Of a stretch of 64,000 bases of DNA, positions 48,525 to 60,129 are shown one piece after another. Source of the DNA: Petrosia ficiformis (Eukaryota; Porifera; Demospongiae; Haplosclerida; Petrosiidae); contig OX345640.1 of NCBI GenBank assembly GCA_947044365.1, forward strand, positions 6,064,001 to 6,128,000, written 5' to 3'. The notes beneath the pieces were generated by a model. The model saw only the letters and a program-made list of their open reading frames with translations. It was not told where the DNA came from and ran no database searches. Within the stretch, counting starts at the first letter, position 1. Each line of letters opens with the position of its first letter. Both the position numbers and the translations under genes were made by a program.

Positions 48525-50626
48525 TTTATATTTGATACCCCTTGGGGATATAATTACGTTGCATGTCATGGAAACGTTTAATCTTTAAAATTAAATCTCA
48601 GAAACTTAACAATTAGCCAGTGATCATTGTAATTTAGTCTCACCTGGCTGACATATTGCTAAAATGAGGAAACTTCTGTGTTGGATATATGTTAGACAGG
48701 AATGTAACAATTGTCAACTGAATTCGCCAGACTAACTACCTAAATTTTAATTTTGTGCGTGAGTGGATTCTAACTTACTTTGTTGGATAGAAACTCTTCA
48801 CAGATACCAGAATGGTTGTTCGATATTTCAGAAATACAGCAAGGCGAGTGTTTGATTATCGTGCATGTACTCTCTAATTACACTATAATAAAAATGTTTG
48901 TGATGAAAGACATAATTATGACAAAACGAATTTGATTCATTCTGCCAAAAATCTTGCAACAGAAACAAAATCTATCACAGTTCCTCAGATGATTCCTCAT
49001 TTGTCGGCTATGCGAGACTAATTATAATTCAACTTCAAACAACACTTAAACTATATTAGAACTGTTCCAAAGCTTCCATACATTATTACCCACAGTGTTT
49101 TAATCCACTGTGTTACTTCCATTATTGACTGCACTTGATGGAGGAGACCATGGACGCCCAACTTTCTAAAAAGTTGAGTGCTTGTCATGACTTAGTCTCA
49201 TTCCCAGACTCCACCCCTCTTTGAGATCGAACAATTATAAGGATTTAGCTAACTGATTAAAATTTCCCATCAGCTGATTTTTGTTAGTACAGTAGACTAG
49301 GGATGGGCGATCATTGGCTACCTCAACAATCCAATTGATACCTTTTGTTTGTTGAGTAAACAGTGTTGAAAAACTAATTTAGTATTGAAAACCTAAAGTT
49401 ATGGGACAATAATCATTATTTTTTGTGACCACAACATGGCAACATTTAGACGATACAAATGCCTACAGTAGACATGAAATTTAGTAATGTTAATTAAAAG
49501 TCCTCCACATTAAATAATTAACTAAAACAACACTAACAAACGTGCATATATAAGACACGCAGTTAGATAACCATTATTATGTATACATAATTATAGACAT
49601 ATATATATATATATATATATATACAAACATGTATACAGTTATTATATGTGAACTTTAATTATACAGTAGCTGCAGACATGTGTAGTTACATACAAACACA
49701 TCTATTCTAAATACACAATGACACATAATTAATAAAATATAATATGAAAGCATGTTGTTCTAAATTGTGAGAAACAGAGACATCAGAGAAATGTGAGATG
49801 TTCACGATCTTAACTATAGTGGTTAATATGAATGCAAACTATTTAATCAAGATACAGTATGCATACATTGGAAAATAATTCAATTGGTCATTCATGTTGC
49901 TATCGATAACATACTTGTACCAATTATAATCATCTATCATGCCTTATATATCTCATCTTAGATGCACAAATAAGGTTTGGAAGCCTAAAATGATTTAATT
50001 AAAATGTTTATCTGCTTCTTTGTACATCTATTAGACAGGATAAGGGAATTGAAATTATAAGTACATGTATATCACCATACAGTCATTGCAACCTAATATT
50101 AAATTACAATTTCCACCATTCCTTATACAATTGTACTAACCAATAAATTAGTTATTATAATAATAATTTTATTTTTGCAGTGTAATATTATATATAGTTA
50201 TAGTTATTGACAGCCAAACCAAGCAGTGAATAAATTCATGTGTATTAATACAAAGGTTTGCAAGCTTGACAGAAGCTTTAGTAAATGGGTAGTGGGCAGA
50301 GTCAACTGTTTACTTAAGATTGTATTACTACACAACTGAACTGTTCTCAATTGGAGTGTTATATATACAAACAATCTGTCAGAATCCTATTTTACTATAT
50401 ATTTGCAAAGCTTTAAAGATTTTAGTATGAAATAATGACCACTTACACACCCCAAACTCAATTGCAAACTACTGAAAACTTTAGGTACAAAAAACATATT
50501 ACAATATAAATATACCAAAATACTTTACTGTGCACATCAATGCACATAAATAAAAACTTAAAATATATTAATTTAATTTTGTAAAAGAAGTAAACCGAAA
50601 CAGTTATAGAGGCTAATCAATTCAAT
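48525..50626. other. Downstream flank of the intact PLA2-like gene
   Basis: 48790-49250 matches 3840-4260 and 49700-50600 matches 4500-5345 of the left duplicated block, with MITE arms (50110-50180) and an AT array at about 49592-49622. 49250-49600 contains a stretch absent from the left block. No further gene was recognised. Confidence 0.55.
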
Positions 50627-51607
50627 TTAGCATCTGTATCCTCTCACACAATCAAAATTAAATGGAAGTAAACACTTTGAAGTGTAAAATCCCATATCTT
50701 TGCAGCACTGATCATGATCCAAACATCCTTGGTGTAAACAGCAATCCCCACACACCCATTCCCAACAATTACACTGCCTTCCACATAGTCCAAAGCAGCT
50801 ATTGCCATCAACTGCATAGGGGCAGGACTGGCACTCCGTGGGACACTGATATGAACGTTTTTGTCTAGAAAATGCTCTTCTGTTGGTATTTTCTTCAACA
50901 TTATCTTTAGCACTTGCAATTCGAAGAGCTAAAACATAAAATGGCAAAGTTGATGGATAGGTCTTACTTGTTAGTCCACGTTTGCCCAAAGCTAATGCTG
51001 CCTCTATGATCAGTATGGCCTCTGTGCGCATCACAAGTTGCTCAAGGGTGAACGAAATAGTCTCGTTAACTCCAATTTTTACAACCATATCCATGATTTC
51101 ACTTCTGTTGGGATGTGTTTCAATCATCGCTTTCATGCGACTCATATTGGACTTTGGTATCATGTAATCTTCCGAGCTTGGTTGATTGCTTGCAACATCA
51201 TTCTCTATTACTAGGAAGTTTGTGTCATTCACTGACATCAAAGTCATTGGAGTATCTTGAGGCTTCCTTGCAATGAAAACTGTATCTCCGTTGAGTGTAG
51301 TAATTAAGAGGTAGAAGTCAGAGCCATTCACAGTACTGAGAAAGTAAATGCCACCACTCGATCCATAGTACTCTCCTTCCAGTTTCACTTCAGTGACTGT
51401 GATGACATTCAGGCCCGTTGTTTCTTCATGTTCTGACACAGTAGATACAGACAATCCAATTCCAATTGCTAAACTGGCAACCAAAATAACTGCAAGAGCT
51501 ACAAGCCCTATTATCAACAATATCTTGTACTTTGTAAAGATTCCTTTATCTTTTAGCTCTTCATTCTGAGATACTGGAAATTTCTTATACCCCACAGTGG
51601 AACTCAT
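50627..51607 (-). CDS. Type II membrane protein with furin site and PLA2-like Cys-rich tail (intact)
   Basis: Single-exon frame of 326 aa from ATG 51607 (MSSTVGYKKF). An upstream Met (51661) is not conserved in copy 1, so I prefer this start. Order: short Lys-rich cytoplasmic N-terminus; one membrane helix about residues 29-54; an ectodomain with several Asn-x-Ser/Thr sites; a furin-type site RQKR at residues 248-251; then a 75-residue tail with 16 cysteines including CGDCCLHQGCLDHDQCC. The His-Asp pair (about 298-299) next to paired cysteines recalls the active-site segment of secreted phospholipase A2. The Ca-binding loop and a full PLA2 fold are not evident, so activity is unproven. Cleavage would release the tail. 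Two decayed paralogues are at 5346-6028 and 55651-56540. Confidence 0.75.
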   Translation of the reverse strand: MSSTVGYKKFPVSQNEELKDKGIFTKYKILLIIGLVALAVILVASLAIGIGLSVSTVSEHEETTGLNVITVTEVKLEGEYYGSSGGIYFLSTVNGSDFYLLITTLNGDTVFIARKPQDTPMTLMSVNDTNFLVIENDVASNQPSSEDYMIPKSNMSRMKAMIETHPNRSEIMDMVVKIGVNETISFTLEQLVMRTEAILIIEAALALGKRGLTSKTYPSTLPFYVLALRIASAKDNVEENTNRRAFSRQKRSYQCPTECQSCPYAVDGNSCFGLCGRQCNCWEWVCGDCCLHQGCLDHDQCCKDMGFYTSKCLLPFNFDCVRGYRC

Positions 51608-53150
51608 TGTAGAAATGTCTAAAACGTCAAGATAGCTTAACAGCTGTAATAGCTGAGTCAAAGTGTCTGCATATTATGCACAGTATAACAGCTATTACTA
51701 CAACTTAAGTAACCAATCATAATTATTTTAACTGACAAACCATAAACATAATTCACATACTTGTAATAATCATGTGATCAATGAGCTATATCACTCACTA
51801 TACAGTATATATATAGTACACTTCCTAGCTTAGCTACATTAATTAGTTTAGCAAATCATTTCATTCCAAAATGACCTTTGCAATCCCTGTTTGTATATAC
51901 TGTAAGGCGTGTGAACAATATCTTTCATGCAATATAATTATATATCTGCACATGCTGTCGTGTATGACACTCTGATCAAAATTATTTTGTGGGAGTGTCT
52001 CTTTATAGCAAATTCGGTGACAATCACATATGCAATAGGCTTGCAATTTACAAAAATAATAATTATTGTCATTCAAAAAAGAGTGTAAATATTCTTTAAA
52101 AAAAATTAGAGAACACAAATATCAAAATCGAAAACACGTAGTTGGGATGGCAGGCACATACAATGAAGATAAACTTGCCACTTCTGTATATCGTTAACCC
52201 TACATAAGTATATAGATATTTGGGTGACATGAAAAGTGATTAGTATATTTTATTGTCTTCGTGCAAGCCTTCGTTTTTGATATTATTTTTAGTTAGATGT
52301 ATAGTAAATCGACTAAACCGTAATGCTAGGCTTACTAAAAGGTTGACGATGAATCGCTCGCCAAAGGCTGGAACTGGTAAGGTTCTATATTTTCATGAAC
52401 TTCTTCAATCTTGTCTTGTTCTGATTCACCACTTTCGAAAGGAGAAAACGACACAGAAAGGTTCAGATCACTGGAAATATCGTCTGAATCTCCACTTTCA
52501 GCCATACTTACACATTAAACCGGTTCCTTCAATGACGTCACGTACTACCCTCGCCCAAATTCAACCACAACCGGATGACTACACTGCAGGACCTGCGTAG
52601 CAGTGAAGGAGACTTCTATTGCAGAGCGAAAACGTTTAATAGCAACATTTTCAGCAATTTATGACAGTTATACCATCAAAAGAACAAGATTATGCAATAA
52701 AAAAATTTACAATTTCTGGCATGTCACCCTCCCTTTAAAAGTGCATGCAAACATTTACTAATTATAACCAATTAGTATAATTTTAAAGGTGCTGTCTAGC
52801 CATATTTGGTTCCAACAACCACTTAAAATGATTGTATCTGGCTAACAAAAGGGTTTGGAAACCTGCAAACACATAATTATATGTATTAATACAACTCTTA
52901 ATCAAATACTGGTATATTTATAGGCTGTACTAAAGTCATCATATCAGGGAGTTTGTTAATCAACCACCTAATGCTAATATATATATGACAAACAAAGAAC
53001 ACATGCAGAAAATTCCTCTGTTTACCATCCACTATTACTTTGCTGTGTGGTAATATTATACAAACTATAATATTGCATGAACTTGAAAGTAGCTATTATT
53101 GTTATCCTCCTGATATTTGAGAAAATATCATACAAGGCGACATTAATTCA
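51608..53150. other. Upstream flank of the intact PLA2-like gene
   Basis: 51608-52020 matches 6029-6500 and is the likely promoter region. 52140-52330 matches 56575-56780. 52340-52620 has no recognised feature. 52740-53090 repeats 44200-44560, including an integrase fragment near 52920-52965. The 115-codon frame at 52253-52600 has no family features. Confidence 0.45.
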
Positions 53151-53159
53151 TGATTTTCT

Positions 53160-53490
53160 GAGAGGGGGAAACTTCACAGACTAAAGAGGAGAGAGGCTAG
53201 ATTACATAAGAGAAAAGAGACTAATAGAGCTCATTGTGATCGAAAGAGACAGAGGGAAATAAGCTATGTGGAGACTGCTGAGCATAGCCTGAGAAGAGAG
53301 ATTGAAGATTATGTGGGAGAGACAGAGAGAGATAAGAGCTATGGAGACAGATTATAAAAGAGAAGTAAGGTTGGAGAGACAGACAGAGGGAGATAAAAGA
53401 TGAGGAGACTGCTGAGCAAAGAGAAGAGAGATTGAAGATTATGCTGGAGAGATAGATAGGAGAACAGCAATGGTGACTGCTGAGCAAAGG
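53160..53490 (+). pseudogene. STPR-like repeat remnant, second copy
   Basis: Duplicate of 1780-2075: Arg/Glu-rich units such as ETAEQREERLKIM repeat about every 69 nt on the plus strand, with stops and shifts between them. Units resemble STPR repeats. The opposite-strand open frame (53221-53559) is a shadow of the repeat. Confidence 0.4.
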
Positions 53491-53906
53491 GATATTACTG
53501 CTAAAGTATTTAACATCAGGGTTTTTCCTACTTACCTTTATTGGTGAAACTTTCATCACTATTCCGTGAACTGTGGCTTTTGAATGCTCTCCATGTCATC
53601 GAACTCTCTTTTCTGTGCCATCTTCACAGACTTGCATGTGTTCGTAATGCATGTGCAGTTGTACACAACCTCGTCTTATAACCACACTTTTTTATGTGAT
53701 CTCACTCTAAGGCTTGCCCCACAATGATTATCATTCTCTAGTAATTAAATTTTCATGAAGTTGGGCAGTACTTTCATTTAAGTAGCTAACATGCATGCTA
53801 ACGTACTACGACGTATATACTTGCGTGTTATAGCACTTTCAGTTATAAGGTTGGAAATTTACAACTTCCTATCAGAGAGTAAGTGTAACCAACTTACTGA
53901 ATTTAA

Positions 53907-54506
53907 CCCTTAGAGGACTGATGTCACATATATGTGACATTTCACCCCTACGTGGTTCGCCGTCTGTTCCTAGCTACACGAAGCTGTCCAAATGGTTGTG
54001 ATGGGCGTCAGGCACAAGCTGATGAACGTGGCTAAAAAAGTTGATGGTTTTTTGGCCGCCCTTTGGCCTAAATAACAATGACGGCGGGAATTTTAAAGGG
54101 GGGTGTCCCCCCGTTAATGCGGGTGATCGAAGGGGGCACAGCCCCCACGCTGCTGACGAATTTTGCATTTTTCGACCCCGCCCACGCGCTCTGGTGGGTA
54201 CCTGAGGCATTTTCCTTGCTGTGAAACCTGAAATCGTGGGTGTAGCTGGTGCCACATGCAGTGGGGTCATTTTGTTAGCCCCAGTTCCACAGTCAAAAGA
54301 GGGAGAGCACTGCATTTGATTTGATCGTATGAAGCGCTGGGGGACTTTCGAGTCCCAGCAAGCAAGTTGGTGGAAGTAGTACTCCATGTCGGAAAAGGAG
54401 CCAAGTTTGGGATAGAGAAAGTGAACGGTGGCCACATTATATGCAATAGAGTCGCCAGTGTTGGAAATGGGAAGAATTTTGAAATACAGGCTCAGTCCTC
54501 TAATGG
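53907..54506. mobile_element. TTAA-target element (piggyBac-like MITE), 600 bp
   Basis: Ends CCCTTAGAGGACTGA and, reverse-complemented, CCATTAGAGGACTGA, flanked by TTAA at 53903-53906 and 54507-54510. The duplicated block at 2461-2490 shows the unoccupied site with one TTAA. CC-ended TIRs and TTAA duplication fit piggyBac. The inside is clearly more GC-rich than its surroundings and carries no recognisable transposase. The minus-strand frame 53974-54546 crosses the right TIR, so it is probably fortuitous. Confidence 0.9.
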
Positions 54507-54928
54507 TTAAACTGCAATTCACGAGATCTTGGATGTACCCCACCACAAATTACTGTAGATTACGAGAATATACCAATGTGGTGGCGGCATGTCGGCATTC
54601 TACTGTCAACAACAAAAACGCTTTGTTGGATGTGGTTGGGTGGTGCTTTGATTCAAGTGTCCGCCCTTTGATGTTACTTTGAAATTAGCTTATGGTACTT
54701 AAAAAAATGTAAAAGGAGATTAGAATGGGATGTTGATGTATGTGTGATGTATAGACTTGCTTTCTGGCTAGGTCTAGTGAGAGAGAAAGGGATTTTGGGA
54801 GAATAAGCGGAAAATACTGTTCGCTTGCAGACTTGTTCTATAATCTTTGACTGCCTGCATAGATGTAACCGGATGCAGGTAGTAAAAGACAAATGAAACT
54901 CAAATAGGCAAGGTTTTCTGCGTATCTG

Positions 54929-55321
54929 CACTGCAAAAATAGAATTGTTAAAATTACAAATGTATTTGTTAGCATAAATGCAAATCATAATTTAGTTAGC
55001 CATACAAGATGTTACGACTGCATGATAACGTACTTATACCAATGATAATCAAATATCATGTTTAATATCTGCACAAAGAAGGTTTGGAAACCTAATGTAA
55101 AATGTTTATTCTGCTTTTTTGTAAATCAATTAGACCATATAAGGAAATTGAAACCTTCAATTATTGGATTATAATTGGTAATATATAATAAGTGCATGTA
55201 CATTGTATGTCACCATGCAGTCATAACAACCTACACGACTAATTAAATTACAATTTCTACTATTCCTTGCAACTGTACTAACAAACGTATTAGTTCTTTT
55301 AACAATTTTATTTTTGCAGTG
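54929..55321. mobile_element. MITE, CACTGCAAAA family, compact copy
   Basis: Same insertion as 2899-3679 in the duplicated block but 393 bp, without the pentanucleotide array. Ends CACTGCAAAAATAG and ATTTTTGCAGTG. The empty site is at 46341. Inner inverted parts include TTGTTAAAATTAC and its partner TTTTAACAATTT. Confidence 0.8.
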
Positions 55322-55650
55322 TGTGCGTTAAATTCAAAACTTCGTATTAAAGCGCAGTGAGGTGGTGAATCTTTGAAAAGATTAAAAGCAAAATTACAGG
55401 ATACATTCATAAAGCTTGCACTATTATATAAGGAACAACTACTGCCAAAGTATTTGGATGACAGAAATATCTTCACAGATACCAGAATGGTTGTTTGATA
55501 TTTCAGAAATACAGCAAGGCGAGTGTTTGAATATTGTGCATGTACTCTTTACTTACAGTATAATAAAATGTTTGTGATGAATGACATAACAAAACGAATA
55601 ATTCATTCTGCCACAAATCTTGTAACAGAAATGAGGCTAATCAATTCAAT

Positions 55651-56540
55651 TTAGCATCTGTATCCTCTCACACAATCAAAATTAAATTGAAATAAACACT
55701 TGAAAGTGTAAAATCCCTCATCTTTGCAGCACTGATCATGATCCAAACATCCTCTGTGTAAACAGCAATCCCCACATAGCCATTCCCAACAACTACACTG
55801 CCTTCCACATAGTCCAAAGCAGCTATTGCCATCAACTGCATAGGGGCAGGACTGACACTCCGTGGGACACTGATATGAACGTTTTTGTGTAGAAAATGTT
55901 CTTCTGTCATTGTGTTTGAAGGTATTTTCTTCAACATTATCTCTAGCACTTGCAATTCGAAGAGCTAGAACATAAAATGGCAAAGTTGATGGATAGGTCC
56001 TACTAGTTAGTCCAAGTTCACCCAAAGCTAATGCTGCCTCAATGATCAGTATGGCCTCTGGACGCATCACAAGTTGCTCAAGGGTGAACGAAATTGTCTC
56101 GTTAACTCCAGTTTTTACAACCAGATCCATGACTTCACTTCTGTTGGGATGTGTTTCAATCATCACTTTCATGCGACTCAAATTGGATTTTGGTATTATG
56201 TAATCTTCCGAGCTTGGTCAATTGCTTGCAACATCATTCTCTATTACTAGGAAGTCTGAGTCATTCACTGACATCAAAGTCATTGGAGTATCTGGAGGCT
56301 TCCTTGCAATGAAAACTATATCTCCGTTGAGTGTAATAATTAAGAGGTAGAAGTCAGAGCCATTCACAGTACTGAGAAAGTAAAGGCCACCACTCGATCC
56401 ATAGTACTCTCCTTCCAGTTTCACTTCAGTGACTGTGAGGACATTCAGGCCCATTATTTCTTCATGTTCTTACTCAGTAGGTACAGACAATCCAATTCCA
56501 ACTCCAATTCCAATTGCTAAACTGGCAACCAAACTTACAA
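55651..56540 (-). pseudogene. PLA2-like Cys-rich membrane protein, copy 3 (truncated, two stops)
   Basis: Homologous to 50627-51607. The N-terminal cytoplasmic part and most of the membrane helix are missing beyond about 56530. Two in-frame stops interrupt the ectodomain, near 56473 (after SVPTE) and near 56219 (after DVASN). The distal frame 55651-56181 is open. The furin-type site has changed from RQKR to TQKR, losing the P4 Arg, while the 16-Cys tail is kept. Confidence 0.8.
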
Positions 56541-57479
56541 ACCATAAACATAGTTCACATACTGGTGGGATAGCACATACGTACGTAGTTGGGATAGCAC
56601 ATACGATGAAGATAAACTTACCACTTGTGTATATCGTTAACCCTACATAAGTATATAAATATTTGGGTGACAAGAAAAGTGGTTAGTATAATTTTATTGT
56701 CTTTTTTGTTTTTGATATTATTTTTGACTAGATTTGTAGTTAATCAACTAAACCGTAATGTTAGGTTTACTAAAAGGTTTTAGTTAATTGATTAAAAGTG
56801 CCCAACATCCAATGTTAATTTTTGTTAGTTTGTTAGTGGAGTACACGTTAGTTATTAAAACTACCATGCAATGCATTAAATTAATTTTATTAACTAAAAC
56901 CACACTAGCATGCATGCATGCACACATATATAACACACAAACATAAACATAAACATACATACACATACATATATATATACGCTATGTATAATATATATAA
57001 TATGAACTTCAATTAGCATAAACTGCCAAATATCAGCACATTAAAATGCTCTTCTTCACTATAACGCAATTTTACTTTGTGACATCAAAAACATTTTTCC
57101 ACAGGAATTAAAGTCATCAACTGTACTGTAATCATGATACTCCACCTCCATTGTATAGTAATACCAACCTTTGATGTGAACCGAGAATTTTGCCAAATTT
57201 AATAATATTACTGTGTACTTATTATCATCCTATTCTCAATTATCGGCACTTACGGACTACTGCTGCCGGTTTTAAAATATCAACTGTTAGAACAGTATGA
57301 ATTATGTTTTATGTTCATCTTTATTCTTTCAACTAACTATTTATATATTTTCAATGCATATTTGTGCACATTTTTGTTAAATATATAATTGTAATTATTA
57401 TTATTAACAATTTACAAAAATATTATTATTAAATTTTTATAATAATAGTACAGTTAACTAGCTACATAAAAAAGAGCTT
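56541..57479. other. Flank of copy 3, no gene
   Basis: 56575-56790 matches 52140-52340. 57250-57400 matches 6600-6720 of the left block (TTAGAACAGTATGAAT ... TTCAATGCATATTTGTG). The rest is AT-rich with TA and ACAT microsatellites at about 56920-57000. No gene was recognised. Confidence 0.5.
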
Positions 57480-58730
57480 AACAAGAGATTCTGTTCATGA
57501 TCAATGACAACTGCCCAGCTGAAAAAGGTCCACAAGGAAGCTGCAAACATGTTGATGCTTTATCATATGCTTTGTCAGACATTTGCAGAGTTCAAGTGCT
57601 CCCCCAATATCAGACATGCACAGACCAGTTTCAACAATGGAAACAACCTTGTGGCATCATATAAATCCCATGACCAGTTGACCAGATAAGGTCCAGAATC
57701 TGGACCCTATCTGGTCAACTGGTGCAGGAAGTTGCTACCTCCGGCACTGGATGAATGACAATTTTTGATTCTCGACCACTTTCCCTCAAAGCTGCAGATC
57801 CAGTAGCATTAGAAAGGTTTCGTTGCGCGACTTACTGACTCTTTAGCAAACATGTGCATTTCTATGTGTGATAATTCCTTCAGTTAAAAAAATTGAACAT
57901 AATCACTGTTATTCTTCCCACAAGGATTTGGAGAAAATAGACATTACAGCACAGGTTCCTAGTAGTTCATTTTCTTTGCCCATGCATATGTCAGAGACTA
58001 ATATTGTCACCAAAGAAGATGTTCTTGACAGCTTTTTTGTCAATGAACAGGACAATATTAGAAAAAAAAAACAAAAAGCCAAAGTAATAGTGCTGATTGG
58101 CATGAAGCTTGACGTCTTAGGATTATAGGCTCAAAGTGTGGTCGTGTGTTGATGCAAAAGGAAAAGACAGAAGCTTTGTTACATTTTTACATATATCCTA
58201 AACCCATTATTCATCTTCCCAAAGGGGAAGAACAAATGAGGATACAGCACGTCTTCAGTATGTCAAGTACATGCAAACTCATGGACATCCCTTCTTGAGG
58301 CGAAACCAGCTGGTTCTGTAGTTCATCCTATAAAAGAATGGCCTGGTGCATCAACAGATGCATTGGGTGACAGATCTTACTTCAAGATGTACACAAAGAA
58401 TAGCAGAATTGAAATGTCCTTATTCAAAGTGAAACGAATGTCCCAAGGATGCATGCAAAGATTCAGAATTCTGTTCTTTTTTGATTGATAGCAATTTGCA
58501 ACTTAAGAGACACCATCCCCACTATCATCAAGTACAACTACAGCTGTATGTAACATCAGAATTATGCAATACTTGTATATATGCTACATAAGGTATTGCA
58601 GTTGTGCGTATATATCCAGAAGCTTTCTGGGAAGAAGAATATTGTTCACAACTGGACAGTTATTACTTGGAATACATTCTTCCAGAAATAGTAACACCCC
58701 AGCACAAGTCAAGTTACTGCTTATGATATA
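57480..58730 (+). pseudogene. SWIM-finger plus YqaJ-type exonuclease remnant
   Basis: 57490-57720 carries PQGSCKHVDALSYALSDICR and CTDQFQQWKQPC, the end of a SWIM-type finger protein. 58080-58730 carries, in shifting frames, ADWHEA, LRIIGSKCGRVLMQKEKTEA, GRTNEDTA, IAELKCPYSK, LQLKRHHPHYHQVQLQLYV and FWEEEYCSQLDSYYLEY. The motif order (GSKCG, then E.KCPYS, then a K...YY.QVQLQLYV region) matches the YqaJ/lambda-exonuclease nuclease domain found in repetitive animal genes. Many stops and frameshifts. The intact protein would be a 5'-3' exonuclease-like enzyme. Confidence 0.7.
57673..57723. repeat. 25-bp palindrome, 1-nt loop
   Basis: Arms 57673-57697 (ACCAGTTGACCAGATAAGG...) and 57699-57723 match with one mismatch around a single A. 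It lies at the end of the SWIM part of the exonuclease remnant and may mark a rearrangement point there. Confidence 0.85.
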
Positions 58731-58922
58731 TAATTATACTTATAAACGTGTGTTTAATGTAAATTAAGTGTATAATTATCCTTTAAGTGCATAATGGTGG
58801 TTGAAAGTTTGGCTACAAATGTAAAAAAAATCCTGTCTGCAATATCAGCTAGTGATGATGGTTATGTATGGTCAAAGATGTCAAAGTGTTTTATTCTTTC
58901 CATCGCTTGTTACGCATGACTC

Positions 58923-59216
58923 CTAAGTGATGTGATTCGTCTGGTCTAATTGTGTTGGGTGGGGTAGGGGATATTTAGTTTTACACCTAGTAATATTAAG
59001 TATTAAGTCCTCTTCTGTGTCAAAACCCATGACAGAATCTCCCTGTTCTAAAATACCGCTTTTCCTGGTAATTACTTTGTCAGAGATACAGCCTGGATAA
59101 AGTGAGGAAACAAAAGTAATAACTCCATCAGGAGAAATGTCCACTAAGCCTTGAAAGTATTGTCATTTTTATAATTTGAAAATGTCATCTGTTGTAGTTC
59201 TGGTAGTTTAGGCTGT

Positions 59217-59249
<33 letters not shown>

Positions 59250-59335
59250 GTTGCATTAAGTATTACTCTCGTAGAGGGATACTGATTTGAAACTGCTTTG
59301 GCATATTTGCTTGTATGAGTTGCTTTGGTGGCCAC
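58923..59335 (-). pseudogene. Tnp_4-type DDE transposase remnant with internal AT microsatellite
   Basis: Minus strand from 59335: SNQYPSTRVILNATDIYI, then an (AT)n run read as Tyr-Ile repeats, then QQPKLPELQQMTFSNYKN. After a 1-base deletion near 59150 the next frame reads LVDISPDGVITFVSSLYPG and ISDKVITRKSGILEQGDSVM, then GFDTEEDLIL. The order (D-x-TEI..P, SNYK..NT.K, G..TF.S..Y.G..SD, GDSVM.DRGF) is the DDE_Tnp_4 endonuclease of THAP- or Harbinger-type elements. The catalytic DRGF is damaged (residues missing before GFD). More of the same protein may extend to about 59480. Confidence 0.75.
59219..59248. repeat. (TA)n microsatellite inside transposase frame
   Basis: About 15 TA units lie where family members have only TEIYIQ or similar. 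The run is read as alternating Tyr and Ile and keeps the frame. Confidence 0.9.
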
Positions 59336-59689
59336 AGAGGAATTCTTTCAGTGCCTACTGCAATCCATAGTAGAGGCTAGTAATTTTTTTTTGGCCTCAG
59401 AAAGTCAATAAATTTTCTCATCACCACCAAACAGAACTGGACCCAGCTCCAACATGGCTCTATATTTCCCACCAGTTTTGCGACATTTTCACGTGACTTC
59501 CTGTAGCCTCCTACGCGTTAATAATCGTCCATAGACCCCCATGCCCTATTGTCCAAGTCTTTGACGTTCGTTACGTCTTGAAAAGATGTTTGACACCTGG
59601 ATTTTGTATGGAGTGCCGTTTGCGTCAAAATTATTCGCGTCTCCCGACTCAAACAACATGGATGATAACCCTAACAATCGCAAGGCCTA

Positions 59690-59855
59690 AACTGGGGGGG
59701 GCTCCGCCCCCCAAGACCCCCCCCCCTCGGATATACTATATCCGACGTCTGATATGATATCTGATGTCGGATATAGTATATCGGATGTCGGATATAGTAT
59801 ATCCGACGTCTGATATGATATTGGATGTCGGATATAGTATATCAGAAGGGGTAAT
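59690..59855. repeat. GC-rich run and tandem repeat of about 42 bp
   Basis: A G8/C6/C10 run (GGGGGGGGCTCCGCCCCCC) is followed by imperfect tandem units containing GGATATAGTATATCCGACGT and CTGATATGATAT. Each unit is itself near-palindromic (GATATAGTATATC). It may be the end of a mobile element. No gene. Confidence 0.7.
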
Positions 59856-60129
59856 AATGGAGCAGCCAACACAAAACAATTTTGACTCATTTGGCACCCA
59901 ATAATTTTGAAGCAACTGTTTCAGACCGGCTTTCGGCCATAGGGCGTGGCGGTCTGGGGACGACTATATCCCGAATACAGAAAGAACAACAGGGTGACTA
60001 GGTAAAGGTAAAAGATAGTTAATGATAGGTAAAGCTGTATAAAATTTATAGTAATTGTATACAAAAATATGGCTCCAACATTTTGGGACAGATGGAGAAA
60101 GGAATACACTTTGCTCGATCTCTCCACTG

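Noticed and set aside
52253..52600. 115-codon plus-strand frame
   Set aside because: No domain, partly in duplicated flank, and the copy at 56.7 kb does not preserve it.
53974..54546. 190-codon minus-strand frame
   Set aside because: It crosses the right TIR of the TTAA element into the flank and shows no transposase or other domain.
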